Assembly: GCF_023276405.1 (NCBI RefSeq)
Contig: NZ_JALRMO010000001.1
Location: 8,099,501 to 8,163,500 of the forward strand
From: Paenibacillus hamazuiensis
GTDB lineage: Bacteria > Bacillota > Bacilli > Paenibacillales > NBRC-103111
DNA length: 64,000 nucleotides
Direction: 5' to 3'
Numbering within the stretch: position 1 is the stretch's first letter; each line of letters starts with the position of its first letter. Below the pieces are notes generated by a model. That model had not been told where the DNA came from. It made no database searches and saw only the letters and a program-made list of their open reading frames with translations. Shown here in pieces: positions 1-9,020 of this stretch. Made by a program: the position numbers and the translations under genes.

Positions 1-1146
1 GTCCTCGGGAAACAGCTCCTGCAGCCACCGGGTTTGCAGCACCGTATATTCGTGCCACCACAGCTGCAGCTGCTCCAGCGTAATCGCCTCCTGCTCCCGC
101 ACGGCCCGGATCCATTCGCGCACCGCGATGCGGATTTGCTCCTCGCTGCCGCTGCGGATGGCGAACCGGAAGCTTTCCTCGAAGCTGCTGAAGTGCGGCA
201 TTTTCGGGCGAACCGGCGGCGCCGGCGCAAACAGGTGAAGCCGCGTGTCCCGCACGAGCAGGTTGCGCTGCAGCAGCGCTTCCTTCGCTTCCCGATAGGC
301 GGCGGGAACCCCTTTCGGAAACGGCTGTCTGAGACTGATGCCGAAATCGAGCCGGGATTTCAGCGTTTTCACGATGCCGTTGTCGATACTGCGGATTTGC
401 TCTTCCACACCGTCCAGATGACGCCACCAGATAAGGATGATTTCATCCTCGTCGTTCCAATGGCGAAAGGCGGTCCCGTTCCCCGATCCGTGCAAAAATT
501 CGTTGCAAATATTGATCAGGCTGAAAATAAGCAGGTCCTGGCTCGATGCGAACTTGCTCTTCAAGCTTTCGCTCATCGCCAGCAGGCTGAGTATAGCCAG
601 GCGGCACTCGGAGGCGCCGCGGCCGATTCCGAATTCGCGGTGTAGCGCCTCCGCCGCGCTCTCGTAGCTATGCGGCTCGGTGATGAGACCCGACCAGATT
701 TTGTCCCAATACACCGGGCGGATCTGGTTCATTTCGATGTTGCGCTGCCGCTGTTCGCAGCGCTGCTCTTCCTCCTGGCGCCAGCTGGCCAGCGCCTTCT
801 CCACCGCTTCGTGCAGCTGGTCCCGGTCGATCGGTTTCAAAATATAATCGGTGCCGCCGTATTTGACCGTGTGGCGGACAAGCTCGAAATCGTCGTGCCC
901 GCTGATGACGATCGTCTTGCTGTGCGGCGCATAGTCCCGCAGCCATTCGAGCAGCTCCATCCCGCTTTTCAGCGGCATCATCATATCGGTAAAAATAAGC
1001 TCCGGCTTTTCCTCTTCAATTCGCTTCATCGCGTCCATCCCGTCCTGCGCTTCAAGCACCGTGTCGATCCCAAAATGCTTCCAGTCAACCAGAAGCTTGA
1101 TCGCATCGCGGACATGTTTTTCATCGTCAATAATGATCGCCTTCAT
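1..1146 (-). CDS. YesN-like response regulator (partial, 3' end off the window)
   Basis: Leftward gene open to the left edge; 382 codons are visible from the ATG at 1146. The N-terminus is a receiver domain (MKAIIIDDEKHVRDAIK, then IFTDMMMPLKSG with the phosphoacceptor Asp near residue 55 and a Lys in DYILKPIDR). The middle part resembles the linker of YesN-type regulators; the expected AraC helix-turn-helix lies outside the window. It starts two bases after the stop of the sensor kinase gene, so the two are one transcription unit. By family it should be phosphorylated by that kinase and activate the divergent sugar transporter genes. Family assignment is firm; the target is inferred from position. 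Confidence 0.9.
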   Translation of the reverse strand, partial: MKAIIIDDEKHVRDAIKLLVDWKHFGIDTVLEAQDGMDAMKRIEEEKPELIFTDMMMPLKSGMELLEWLRDYAPHSKTIVISGHDDFELVRHTVKYGGTDYILKPIDRDQLHEAVEKALASWRQEEEQRCEQRQRNIEMNQIRPVYWDKIWSGLITEPHSYESAAEALHREFGIGRGASECRLAILSLLAMSESLKSKFASSQDLLIFSLINICNEFLHGSGNGTAFRHWNDEDEIILIWWRHLDGVEEQIRSIDNGIVKTLKSRLDFGISLRQPFPKGVPAAYREAKEALLQRNLLVRDTRLHLFAPAPPVRPKMPHFSSFEESFRFAIRSGSEEQIRIAVREWIRAVREQEAITLEQLQLWWHEYTVLQTRWLQELFPED

Positions 1147-1148
1147 AA

Positions 1149-2942
1149 TTACTGCATATCCTCCTCGCGGGAAAGCGGAATGGCCAGCGTCACCTTAAGC
1201 CCGGACGGTTCCCTTCGTTCCAGTTCAATCCGGGATTGTCCTTCATAATAAAGAGCGAGCCTGGATTTGACATTCACGAGCCCGATGCTGCCGGAGACCG
1301 CTTCCCCGGGGTATTCGTCCCGCATCAGACGGTTTTGCAAATCCTCCAGCTGCTCCGGCTCCATGCCCCGGCCATTATCCTCCACCGTGATCTGTAAAAA
1401 AGCTTCATCCGCAAATGAGCTTGCGATCTTCAGCTCCCCGGTTTTCTCGCGCGGATCAAAGCCGTGCTTGAAGTAATTTTCCACGAGCGGCTGAAGAATC
1501 ATCTTCGGCACTTCTGTGGACAGCGTCTGCGGATCGATGTCGAAGGTGACGCTCAGCTCGTTTTCGAACCGCTGCATTTGCAGCTGCAAATACGACTTCA
1601 CGTGGTCGATCTCGAATTTGAGCGGGACGAGCGTTTCGTTCGTATTCATGCTGTAGCGCATCATTTTGGCGAGCGAGGACAGCAAGGAATAAATTTTCGG
1701 CGCATCGTGCTGCAGCGCGAGCGTGCCGATCGACTGCAAGGAATTGTACAAAAAATGCGGGTTGATCTGGGCTTGCAGCGCTTTGAGCTGATTCGTCTTG
1801 TTGGCGATGTCGAGCTTGTATTCGCGCATGATCAAATTGTTGATCGTCTGCATCATCTGCCGGAACCGTCTGGCCAAAATGCCGATCTCGTCGTTTGAAG
1901 TCACCTTAATGTCGACCTGCATATTGCCGGACTGAATTTGGCTGATGTAGCGAAGCAAATTTTTAATCGGCTGCGTAAAACGGAACGAAATATACAGCGT
2001 TGCGCCGATGACGAGCCCAAGGAAGATGACAAACACCGTCGAGTTGAGCTGGGTTACTTCGCGGGCGTTATGGTACAGTACCTCGTTCGGTATGCTTTTT
2101 ACGAGCACCCAGTCCATATATGGAGTTTGCATCCTTTCAAATATATGGACGCCTTGGAACTCCGGTTTGTTCCATTCGAACGTGCCGTTGGATTCGGTCA
2201 TTTCGAGCAGATAAGGCACCCACATTTTTGGCAGCGGCTTCCCCCAGACGCTGGGGTCAGGTCCATAGATGACGCGGCCGCTGCGGTCCAATATGTACAG
2301 CTCCTCCTGATTCCGGTCGTACAGCTGCTCGCAAATCGAGCGGATCACCTCGATATTGATGTCGATGGACAAAGTCCCCAGCTCCCGCTGGGTCACTACA
2401 TTAAAAATAGATCGGTGCATAGACACGACAACGCTCGGGGGAACATAAAAACTGCTCCCGACTCCGTACGAATGGCTGATATGGGTAGGCTCGAGAGACA
2501 CGCCGCCCTTGTGTACGTTCGGGATAAAGGCCGGGTCGGGCGGCGCGTTTCTTCCGGGCTGTCCGTGCACAAACAGATGTGAACGGCCCGCAGCCGCAAT
2601 GTACAAATAGATTTGGTGAATATCGCGCACGCTATTGGATATCGACTGCAGCGCGCGGTAAACTTCATTTTTTACCATAAAATCGTCGCTGCCGCCGGTT
2701 TCCAAAATGCTGTACAAGTCCTGATCCTTGTATACGGCGAGCGACGTTTGCTCGATGATGTTCAGGTAGGTGACAATGTTCGTTTTTCCTTGGTAAATCA
2801 GGTTCGAATTGCTGCGGATCGTTTCCTGGGAAACGTTTTGCTTGGTGAAATAATACGTGATGACAATGGAGGATACGATCGGCAGGATCGTTGCGCCCAG
2901 CAAAAACAAGATCAGCTTGCCCCTGATGCTGTTTCGGATCAA
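1149..2942 (-). CDS. YesM-like sensor histidine kinase
   Basis: 597-residue membrane kinase. A first membrane helix covers about residues 8-31, an extracellular sensor part follows to about 300, a second helix lies near 303-323, then a HAMP region, the His_kinase motif NPHFLYNSLQ with the phosphorylated His near 393, and an ATPase domain with the N box LVENYFKHG and DNGRGM. The start is a TTG at 2942, seven bases after a perfect AGGAGG, preferred to any ATG. It is followed after two bases by the response regulator gene. Pairs of this type sit next to carbohydrate ABC transporters in Paenibacillaceae and sense the extracellular sugar; the transporter is divergent, 160 bp away. Confidence 0.93.
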   Translation of the reverse strand: MIRNSIRGKLILFLLGATILPIVSSIVITYYFTKQNVSQETIRSNSNLIYQGKTNIVTYLNIIEQTSLAVYKDQDLYSILETGGSDDFMVKNEVYRALQSISNSVRDIHQIYLYIAAAGRSHLFVHGQPGRNAPPDPAFIPNVHKGGVSLEPTHISHSYGVGSSFYVPPSVVVSMHRSIFNVVTQRELGTLSIDINIEVIRSICEQLYDRNQEELYILDRSGRVIYGPDPSVWGKPLPKMWVPYLLEMTESNGTFEWNKPEFQGVHIFERMQTPYMDWVLVKSIPNEVLYHNAREVTQLNSTVFVIFLGLVIGATLYISFRFTQPIKNLLRYISQIQSGNMQVDIKVTSNDEIGILARRFRQMMQTINNLIMREYKLDIANKTNQLKALQAQINPHFLYNSLQSIGTLALQHDAPKIYSLLSSLAKMMRYSMNTNETLVPLKFEIDHVKSYLQLQMQRFENELSVTFDIDPQTLSTEVPKMILQPLVENYFKHGFDPREKTGELKIASSFADEAFLQITVEDNGRGMEPEQLEDLQNRLMRDEYPGEAVSGSIGLVNVKSRLALYYEGQSRIELERREPSGLKVTLAIPLSREEDMQ

Positions 2943-3103
2943 ACCTGTCCCTCCTTTTGCCGTCAGTCACGTTTACGCCATTCATTGTACCAATCCACAT
3001 CAATAAATTCCACCTGATGCGTCACGAGAATAGGTGTTGCTGTGGGGACCGCGGTTTTATACTAACGGTATGCTGCTATACCTGACATAAGGGGGACTTT
3101 CCC

Positions 3104-3988
3104 ATGCGTTCGAAAAATAAGCTGACGGGCTGGCTCCATCAATGGGTGTTCGTCGGACCGGCCGTTTTGTTTTTTACCATCATTGTAATCATTCCGTTTC
3201 TGATGAGCATCTACTACTCGTTTACGGAGTGGAACGGAGTGACGTCCGACGTCAAATGGATCGGGCTGGACAACATCAAGTACATTTTGCTGAATGATGA
3301 AGATTTTCATAAATCGTTCTGGTTTACAACCAAGTTTACCGTCGTCAAAGTTATCATGGCGAACCTGGTCGGTTTTTTGCTCGCGCTGCTGCTGACTCAG
3401 GCGCTCAAGACGCGCAACGTGCTGCGGACGGTGTTTTTTATGCCCAACGTCATCGGCGGCCTCCTGCTTGGCTTTATTTGGCAGTTTATTTTCGTCAAAG
3501 GCTTTGCCACGCTGGGGGAAGTTACGCATCTGCCGTTTTTTCAATGGCCTTGGCTCGGCGATGCGCCGACGGCGTTCTGGGGCTTGATCATCGTTGCCGT
3601 TTGGCAGACGTCGGGTTATTTGATGGTCATCTACATCTCGGCTTTGGCCAACGTGCCGAAGGAATTGCAGGAGGCTGCCTATATCGACGGAGCAACCCGA
3701 TTCCAGACGCTGCGCAAGATCACGATTCCGATGATCATGCCGGCGGTGACCGTCTGTCTGTTTTTGACCATATCGTGGGCGTTCAAAATGTACGACCTGA
3801 ACGTGTCGCTGACCAAAGGCGGGCCGTTTAACTCGACGCAATCGGTCGCCCTCAACATCTATGAGGAAGCGTTCCGCAACAACCGTTACGGCCTCGGTAC
3901 GGCCAAGGCGCTGATCTTCTTTATCGTCGTGGCGATCATCAGTCTGGTTCAGGTTCGCATTACGAAGTCCAAGGAGGTGGAAGTGTAG
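3104..3988 (+). CDS. Sugar ABC transporter permease (MalF/UgpA type)
   Basis: 294 residues with about six membrane helices. The binding-protein-dependent permease signature EAAYIDGATRFQTLRKITIP, which docks to the ATPase, lies near residues 187-206. The start follows a purine-rich GGGGGA site. The stop codon overlaps the GTG start of the next gene by one base, and an AAGGAGG lies inside its last codons, so the two permeases are translationally coupled. No ATPase gene is present; related importers share a common MsmX-type ATPase, which I infer here. The cognate binding protein is probably the lipoprotein at 7527. The substrate cannot be read from the sequence. Confidence 0.93.
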   Translation: MRSKNKLTGWLHQWVFVGPAVLFFTIIVIIPFLMSIYYSFTEWNGVTSDVKWIGLDNIKYILLNDEDFHKSFWFTTKFTVVKVIMANLVGFLLALLLTQALKTRNVLRTVFFMPNVIGGLLLGFIWQFIFVKGFATLGEVTHLPFFQWPWLGDAPTAFWGLIIVAVWQTSGYLMVIYISALANVPKELQEAAYIDGATRFQTLRKITIPMIMPAVTVCLFLTISWAFKMYDLNVSLTKGGPFNSTQSVALNIYEEAFRNNRYGLGTAKALIFFIVVAIISLVQVRITKSKEVEV

Positions 3989-4824
3989 TGGAAGCAAGAA
4001 GCCGTTACACGGGGCGAGTCCTCGGGCTGGAGATTTTAGGCATCCTGCTCGGCCTGCTGTTTATCGTTCCGTTTTATTTCGTCATCGCCAACTCGCTGAA
4101 AACGTTCGCGGAAATTTTGATCAATGCGGCAGGTTTGCCGAAGTCGCTTAATTTTTCGAACTACGTGCGGGTTTGGGATATTATGAAGTTTCCGAAGGCG
4201 TTTCTGAATTCGCTGCTGATTACAGTATTCAGCAACCTCGGTCTTGTGGTGATCAGCTCGATGGCCGCTTACCGGCTTGTGCGTACGCCCACCAAGATCA
4301 ATAATATGATCTTCTTTGCCTTTGTCGCGGCGATGGTCATACCGTTCCAATCGATCATGATTCCGCTTGTGAAAGTGGCAAGCGATGTCGGGCTCATGGA
4401 CAGCATCCCCGGGCTGGTGATCTGCTACTTCGGCTTCGGCGTTTCGATGACCGTATTCCTGTACCACGGCTTTATCAAATCGATTCCGATGGAGATCGAA
4501 GAATCGGCCACGGTGGACGGCTGCTCACCGTACGGTGTTTTCTGGCGCATTATTTTCCCGCTGCTGAAGCCGATGACCGTGACGATCATTTTGCTGAACA
4601 GCCTGTGGATCTGGAACGACTTTCTGCTGCCGTCGCTTGTCCTGAACAGTCCCGACCTGCGCACGATTCCGCTCGCTACGTTTTCCTTCTTCGGGCAGTA
4701 TACGAAGCAGTGGGACCTCGCGCTTGCCGCGCTTGTGCTGGGCGTACTGCCGATCATCATCTTCTTCCTGTTCATGCAGCGGCATATCATCGAAGGCATT
4801 ACGGCAGGTTCGGTCAAAGGATAA
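3988..4824 (+). CDS. Sugar ABC transporter permease (MalG type)
   Basis: 278 residues with six predicted membrane helices and the EAA-loop EIEESATVDGCSPYGVFWRI near residues 170-189, typical of the second permease of carbohydrate importers. The start is GTG, eleven bases after AAGGAGG, and overlaps the preceding stop by one base. A strong intrinsic terminator follows 16 bp after the stop, so this short operon contains only the two permeases. The usual third member, the binding protein, is 2.7 kb further on behind unrelated and decayed sequence. Confidence 0.93.
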   Translation: MEARSRYTGRVLGLEILGILLGLLFIVPFYFVIANSLKTFAEILINAAGLPKSLNFSNYVRVWDIMKFPKAFLNSLLITVFSNLGLVVISSMAAYRLVRTPTKINNMIFFAFVAAMVIPFQSIMIPLVKVASDVGLMDSIPGLVICYFGFGVSMTVFLYHGFIKSIPMEIEESATVDGCSPYGVFWRIIFPLLKPMTVTIILLNSLWIWNDFLLPSLVLNSPDLRTIPLATFSFFGQYTKQWDLALAALVLGVLPIIIFFLFMQRHIIEGITAGSVKG

Positions 4825-4840
4825 TGTACGGGTTTTGGGA

Positions 4841-4882
4841 AAACCTAAAAAGGCGCTTCTACTGCGCCTTTTTAGGTTTTTT
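4841..4882 (+). terminator. Intrinsic terminator of the permease operon
   Basis: Perfect 16-bp stem (4841-4856 with 4864-4879), seven-base loop, followed by a T run. It closes the permease operon. Confidence 0.95.
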
Positions 4883-4923
4883 GTCGTTATTTGGCGACTA
4901 AACAAACTTTAATGTATGAAATG

Positions 4924-4949
4924 TTGACAAACTAACTTATTTTCCGTTA
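4924..4949 (+). promoter_or_regulatory. Possible promoter with CTAAC/GTTAG operator-like repeat
   Basis: A perfect -35 box TTGACA lies at 4924-4929 and is followed by the inverted repeat CTAAC-N9-GTTAG (4932-4950). The -10 position (TTAGGA-like) is weak. The repeat lies between the boxes, where a repressor of MarR/HxlR size could bind. It precedes the small FAD protein gene. Inference only. Confidence 0.4.
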
Positions 4950-5036
4950 GGATGAAATTAGCAAAAAACACCACCACACAATCATCGTGAAAAAGCGATG
5001 CGCACCCACTCGATCGATAAGGAGATGGATAAGACG

Positions 5037-5603
5037 ATGAAGTACGATGTAGCCATTATCGGCGCCGGTCCCGCCGGTGCAAGCGCCGCGCTGTTTACCG
5101 CGAAAGCCGGCAAGAAGACGCTGGTCATCGACAGCGATCAAAGCATCACGAAGCGGGCATGGATTGAAAATCATTACGGCGTAGCCGAAATTTCCGGCCC
5201 CGATCTCGTCGAGCTCGGCAAGAAGCAAGCGGGCAAATTCGGCGCCGAGTTTGTGACGGGCAAAGTGACTTCGGTGACGAAGTCGGACGACGGCTTTACG
5301 GTGGCCACCGAGGGCGGCAGCTATTCGGCCGGGCACGTGATTTTGGCAACGGGTCTGTTCGCCGATCTGGCGGAAGCGTCCGGCATCGCCACCAAACCGG
5401 GCACCGAGCCGCGGGTTAAAACGATAGTCGATGTCGATGCCGCCGGCAAAACGAACATCCCCGGCATCTGGGCCGCCGGTGCGGCCGCAGGCGTGAGCTT
5501 ACATACGATCATCACCGCCGGCGACGGCGCTAAGGTCGCGATCAACGTGATCAGCGAGATCAATGGCGAACGTTATGTTGATCATGATGTGCTGAAGTCT
5601 TAA
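5037..5603 (+). CDS. Small FAD-dependent oxidoreductase, thioredoxin-reductase-like
   Basis: 188 residues from the ATG at 5037; an AAGGAG lies 12 bases upstream, while an in-frame ATG at 5025 is too close to it. The N-terminus has the dinucleotide motif GAGPAGASAALF for FAD, and the C-terminus has the second FAD motif NIPGIWAAGAAAG. The NADPH domain and the CxxC centre of true thioredoxin reductases (about 310 residues) are missing, so only the FAD half is present. It may be a single-domain flavoprotein that needs a partner for reduction. It stands alone between a terminator and repeat DNA. The specific reaction is unknown. Confidence 0.8.
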   Translation: MKYDVAIIGAGPAGASAALFTAKAGKKTLVIDSDQSITKRAWIENHYGVAEISGPDLVELGKKQAGKFGAEFVTGKVTSVTKSDDGFTVATEGGSYSAGHVILATGLFADLAEASGIATKPGTEPRVKTIVDVDAAGKTNIPGIWAAGAAAGVSLHTIITAGDGAKVAINVISEINGERYVDHDVLKS

Positions 5604-5768
5604 TAAGCTTTTGAATAGGCCTAATATGGTCTAAATGAGGTGCTCTCCATGGGGGGCATCTTTTTTGTGCGGATATTTGGGGGGAATTGGGGTACTATTT
5701 CGTTATGCGTTGGCAGTAGAAATCATGTGCAGTACGACGGGCGGCTGCGGCTCATGCGATATGGGGTG

Positions 5769-5951
5769 TAACGGTTGCAGGTGAGCTTATGGGGGCGAAA
5801 TGGGTGGTTTCAGAACAGTAACGGTTGCCAGAGAGGTTATTTGTGAACTTTCCTCGTTTTAAGGGAGGCAAGATGAGAAATAAGCTCTGACACAACCGTT
5901 ACAATGTAAAAATGACGTTTTTGAGCCAAATAAGCTCTGCAGCAACCGTTA
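5769..5951. repeat. Four-module palindromic repeat (24-bp modules), locus 1
   Basis: Four 24-bp modules of form TAACGG-N12-TTATNN: direct at 5769-5792 and 5819-5842, inverted at 5878-5901 and 5928-5951. The direct pair and the inverted pair each have a 50-bp period, and 35 bp separate the two halves. The N12 parts here all begin TTG and end close to AGAGC. Total 183 bp. The same geometry recurs at 11583, 22439 and 63539. No gene is visible in the rest of 5604-6082. Confidence 0.9.
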
Positions 5952-6082
5952 GCCTGCCAGTATATATGACTTACAGGCGATTCCGTTGGAGTATGCTAAT
6001 ATTCTCGCAAATCATCTTGCACTTTCAAACATATGCGAAGATTAAAATTCCAGATTCAGATGAAGTTATTAGAGAGTTTAAA

Positions 6083-7056
6083 GTGGGGGACTACAGGACG
6101 TTGCGAAACTGGAAATTTTTTATTTTTATTTTAGGAATCATCGCATTGATGAGAAGTCCATTTGCCTTTGCCGAGCAACAGTTGCTGCAATTTATCATTT
6201 CACCTCATAAGCTGCTTATTAATAACAAACAGCTCGAAGGCGCTTCACTTCTTAACTATGGCGGAGATATCTATGTGCCCTTGAGATACATTACGGAGCA
6301 ATTGGGCGGAAGCGTCGGATTTGACAGCAAAACCGGTACGATCTCCGTTGCTTCGATAAAGTGAGGCCAATTAAAGATGCGGCTTATCCAAATGTCTCCA
6401 TTGCAGGGTTACAGTTGTCCAAAAAGGATGCTGTCACCGTTGTACAGGGGAAGCTTCTTATAGATAATGACCCTACAGTTGAAAAATATAATCAAGTAGG
6501 AATCTATATGACTCTTAGTTTTTTTGATCAAGACAATAAACTGATTGGCGAGGCCAGCAAATATACCGATAATATAGATAAGGGGTAAATTAAGGACTTT
6601 GAACTCCAACTATTACGAGATGTCACCAATTACGCTGATGTTAGTCTGAAAGTACATTATTTGGGTCCTCATTTAGTTAGAGGAGCAGATCAGCCTCGCC
6701 CAACTTTGTCCGTCGGCAATCAAACCTTCCCTTTGGTGGACGCTTCCCATTGCTGGACTGTTGGTTGTGCTGACGCAGCGCCTGCAAATATTCTGGTTAA
6801 GGACCTGACACCGGTCGTGGTTAAACCCGGAGATCAGATTGTGATAGATTACAACTACGAACCGGAACCGACTATAAAATTTTACGAATACTGGGATGAG
6901 CGTCAGAACAGAGCCTACGAAGATATTCAAAACAATACCATTAGAGTACCTGACCAGAAAGGGAAATACGTGTACTTATTGAAGGGGGTCTGGCAATATA
7001 AGCCTGGTACAACATTGGCGGAGACGGGGCATGCATTTGTTATTGAAGTGAGATAA
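6083..7056 (+). pseudogene. Decayed secreted protein with copper-amine-oxidase-like N-terminal domain
   Basis: A likely start is GTG 6083, followed by a signal peptide (hydrophobic FFIFILGIIALM, then FAFAEQQ). Residues after that match the copper amine oxidase N-terminal domain (LLINNKQLEG, YVPLRYITEQLGG), a cell-surface module common in Paenibacillus that does not imply oxidase activity. The frame ends with TGA at 6362-6364; a one-base gain in the AAA run at 6358-6360 would fuse it to the next frame (RPIKDAAYPNVSIAGLQLSK). That frame meets an in-frame TAA at 6586-6588 and then continues to 7056. I read this as one gene broken by a frameshift and a nonsense change; a coupled two-gene arrangement through the GTGA overlap at 6361 is less likely. 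Confidence 0.65.
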
Positions 7057-7071
7057 AAAAGCGCTACGACC

Positions 7072-7095
7072 GACCTTCAAAAACGAAGGTCTTTT
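7072..7095 (+). terminator. Short intrinsic terminator
   Basis: Stem GACCTTC/GAAGGTC (7072-7078, 7085-7091) followed by TTTT, 15 bp after the end of the decayed secreted protein gene. Confidence 0.7.
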
Positions 7096-7111
7096 CTTGT
7101 TTTGTCGTAAA

Positions 7112-7400
7112 AGTAAAGCGTGGCCCGCCCAAACTTGCGTCAGCAAGCAGGGCGGGGCATTCGCGAGCACGAGGCAGATAGTCCCTCCATACAGCATTGC
7201 GCCATAGTAAAGCGTGTCTGGCATAGGAATTTTTGTCCGCAGGCAAAAATTCCATGCCAGACAGACGCGAATTAGAAGCAAGCAGCCACGCAAACCGGGC
7301 GGGTCCAGGGCGCCCGAGCGCCTTAAGGGCTTTGCGGAGCAAAACCTGCTTCGGAAGCCTGGGGTCCCCCCGATGGGGGGAGTTAGGGGGGAGATATTCC
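7112..7400. repeat. Hairpin-array repeat, copy 1
   Basis: Begins with AGTAAAGCG followed by a hairpin unit, then a second AGTAAAGCG unit with a long stem (GTCTGGCAT, GGAATTTTTG and their complements around 7217-7264), then the G-rich end block (GGGTCCAGGGCGCCCGAGCG and a CCCCCC/GGGGGG hairpin with tail near 7371-7392). Same family as 11828, 22648, 45087 and 63750. A 30-bp insertion splits the end block near 7320-7352. Confidence 0.85.
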
Positions 7401-7526
7401 CATCAATAAACTGCACCTTTTCCATCAATATAGTACGTGTTCGGAAACGGAGGTATTTTTTACAATAAAATTGAGAAAAGTAAAAAAAGCTTCGTCCACA
7501 CAAGACAAATTAGGGAGGTTATTCAA

Positions 7527-8828
7527 TTGAAAAAGAAGCTTGGCATAATTGGCTTGTCCCTTGTGCTGACGACGTCCATTGTGGCGGGCTGTGCAAAGAA
7601 AGAACAGACGCCGGCTGCAGGGGGCAATACGGCCGCCGGAGGCAAAAACATTACCCTGAAGATGTTCCAGTTTAAAGTGGAGATCGCGGAGCCGCTGGCA
7701 AAGCTGGCAGCCGAATACGAAAAAGCGAACCCGGGCGTTAAAATCCAAATCGATACGGTAGGCGGCGGCTCCGATTACGGCGCGGCGCTGATGGCAAAAT
7801 TCAATTCCGGGGACAAACCGGATCTGTTTAACAACGGCGGGTTCTCCGACCTGGACAAATGGATCGAGCATCTGGAGGATTTGTCCGACCAGCCTTGGGT
7901 CAAAGACCTCGTTGACGTGGCCAAAGAGCCGATGACCAAAAACGGCAAGCTGTACGGCCAACCGCTCAACCTCGAAGGCTACGGTTTCCTGTACAATAAA
8001 GATCTGTTCGCGCAGGCGGGCATTACCGAGCTGCCGAAAACGATCACCCAGCTTGAAGACGCAGCGAAAAAACTCCAGGCCAAAGGCATCACGCCTTTCG
8101 AAAACGGCTACGGAGAATGGTGGGTGCTCGGCAACCATTTCGCCAATCTGCCGTTTGCTTACCAGCAGGATCCTAATGCCTTCATCGACAGCCTGAACAA
8201 AGGGACCGGCAAAATTCCGGGCAACCCGGTATTCGACCAATGGATCCGGCTGTTCGATCTGCAGCTCGCATACGGCAACAAAAACCCGCTGCAAACCGAC
8301 TATAAAACGCAAGTCACCGACTTCGCCACCGGCAAAGCGGCAATGACGCAGCAGGGCAACTGGACCCAGCTTCAGCTGACGCAAACGAATCCGAACCTGA
8401 AGGTAGGCTTCCTGCCGATGCCGATCAGCGACGATCCGGCGGCGAACGACAAGCTTTTCGTTGGGGTGCCGAACAACTGGGTTATTAACAAAAACTCTCC
8501 GAACAAGGAAGAAGCGAAAAAGTTCCTGAACTGGCTTGTCACTTCCGATGTCGGCAAAAAATATATCACGAACGAATTCAAGTTCATCCCGGCGTTCAAA
8601 ACGATCACCGGCGACGAAAGTGTGCTCGGACCTTTGGCCGGCGATATTATGAGATACAGCAAGGACGGCAAAACACTTAGCTGGAACTGGTTCAAGTTCC
8701 CGGGCGGCGAAGCGACGAGCAAGAAGTTCGCGGCATCCATGCAAGCCTATATTGCCAAGCAAATGAACAAGGATCAACTGCTTGCCGATATGCAGAAAAC
8801 ATGGGACAGCCTGAAAACAACGAAATAA
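7527..8828 (+). CDS. Extracellular sugar-binding lipoprotein of an ABC importer
   Basis: 433 residues from the TTG at 7527, which lies eight bases after GGGAGG; upstream in-frame codons are repeat DNA. Signal peptide KKKLGIIGLSLVLTTSI ends in the lipobox VAGC, so the mature protein is a lipid-anchored binding protein on the outer face of the membrane. The body has the fold features of family 1 sugar-binding proteins (FNSGDKPDLFNNGGFSDL, GKLYGQPLNLEGYGFLYNKD). It is the probable partner of the permeases at 3104-4824, from which it is now separated by 2.7 kb. A hairpin terminator follows. The substrate is unknown. Confidence 0.92.
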   Translation: MKKKLGIIGLSLVLTTSIVAGCAKKEQTPAAGGNTAAGGKNITLKMFQFKVEIAEPLAKLAAEYEKANPGVKIQIDTVGGGSDYGAALMAKFNSGDKPDLFNNGGFSDLDKWIEHLEDLSDQPWVKDLVDVAKEPMTKNGKLYGQPLNLEGYGFLYNKDLFAQAGITELPKTITQLEDAAKKLQAKGITPFENGYGEWWVLGNHFANLPFAYQQDPNAFIDSLNKGTGKIPGNPVFDQWIRLFDLQLAYGNKNPLQTDYKTQVTDFATGKAAMTQQGNWTQLQLTQTNPNLKVGFLPMPISDDPAANDKLFVGVPNNWVINKNSPNKEEAKKFLNWLVTSDVGKKYITNEFKFIPAFKTITGDESVLGPLAGDIMRYSKDGKTLSWNWFKFPGGEATSKKFAASMQAYIAKQMNKDQLLADMQKTWDSLKTTK

Positions 8829-8843
8829 CGCCAATGTAAGCAG

Positions 8844-8884
8844 AAAAATCCCTGAGGCACCGACGAAGTGCCCGGGGATTTTTG
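8844..8884 (+). terminator. Intrinsic terminator
   Basis: Imperfect stem AAAATCCC..GGCAC with GTGCC..GGGATTTTT, 15 bp after the binding-protein gene. The stretch 8885-9020 beyond it holds nothing recognisable. Confidence 0.8.
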
Positions 8885-9020
8885 TCATTCAGGAAATGAT
8901 GCGCAGCTCATTTGTGGATAAACCGGGGGCTCCCCACAAAAGTACCAGGAACAAGCTGCAAAGGGAAAGGTTCACTTCACTTTTGGGGATTTGGTTCCGT
9001 GAGGTTAGATGGTTGTCCGA

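Noticed and set aside
5912-6082. Upstream extension of the decayed secreted protein from 5912
   Set aside because: This part lies within the four-module repeat and lacks a ribosome site; the signal peptide begins at 6083.
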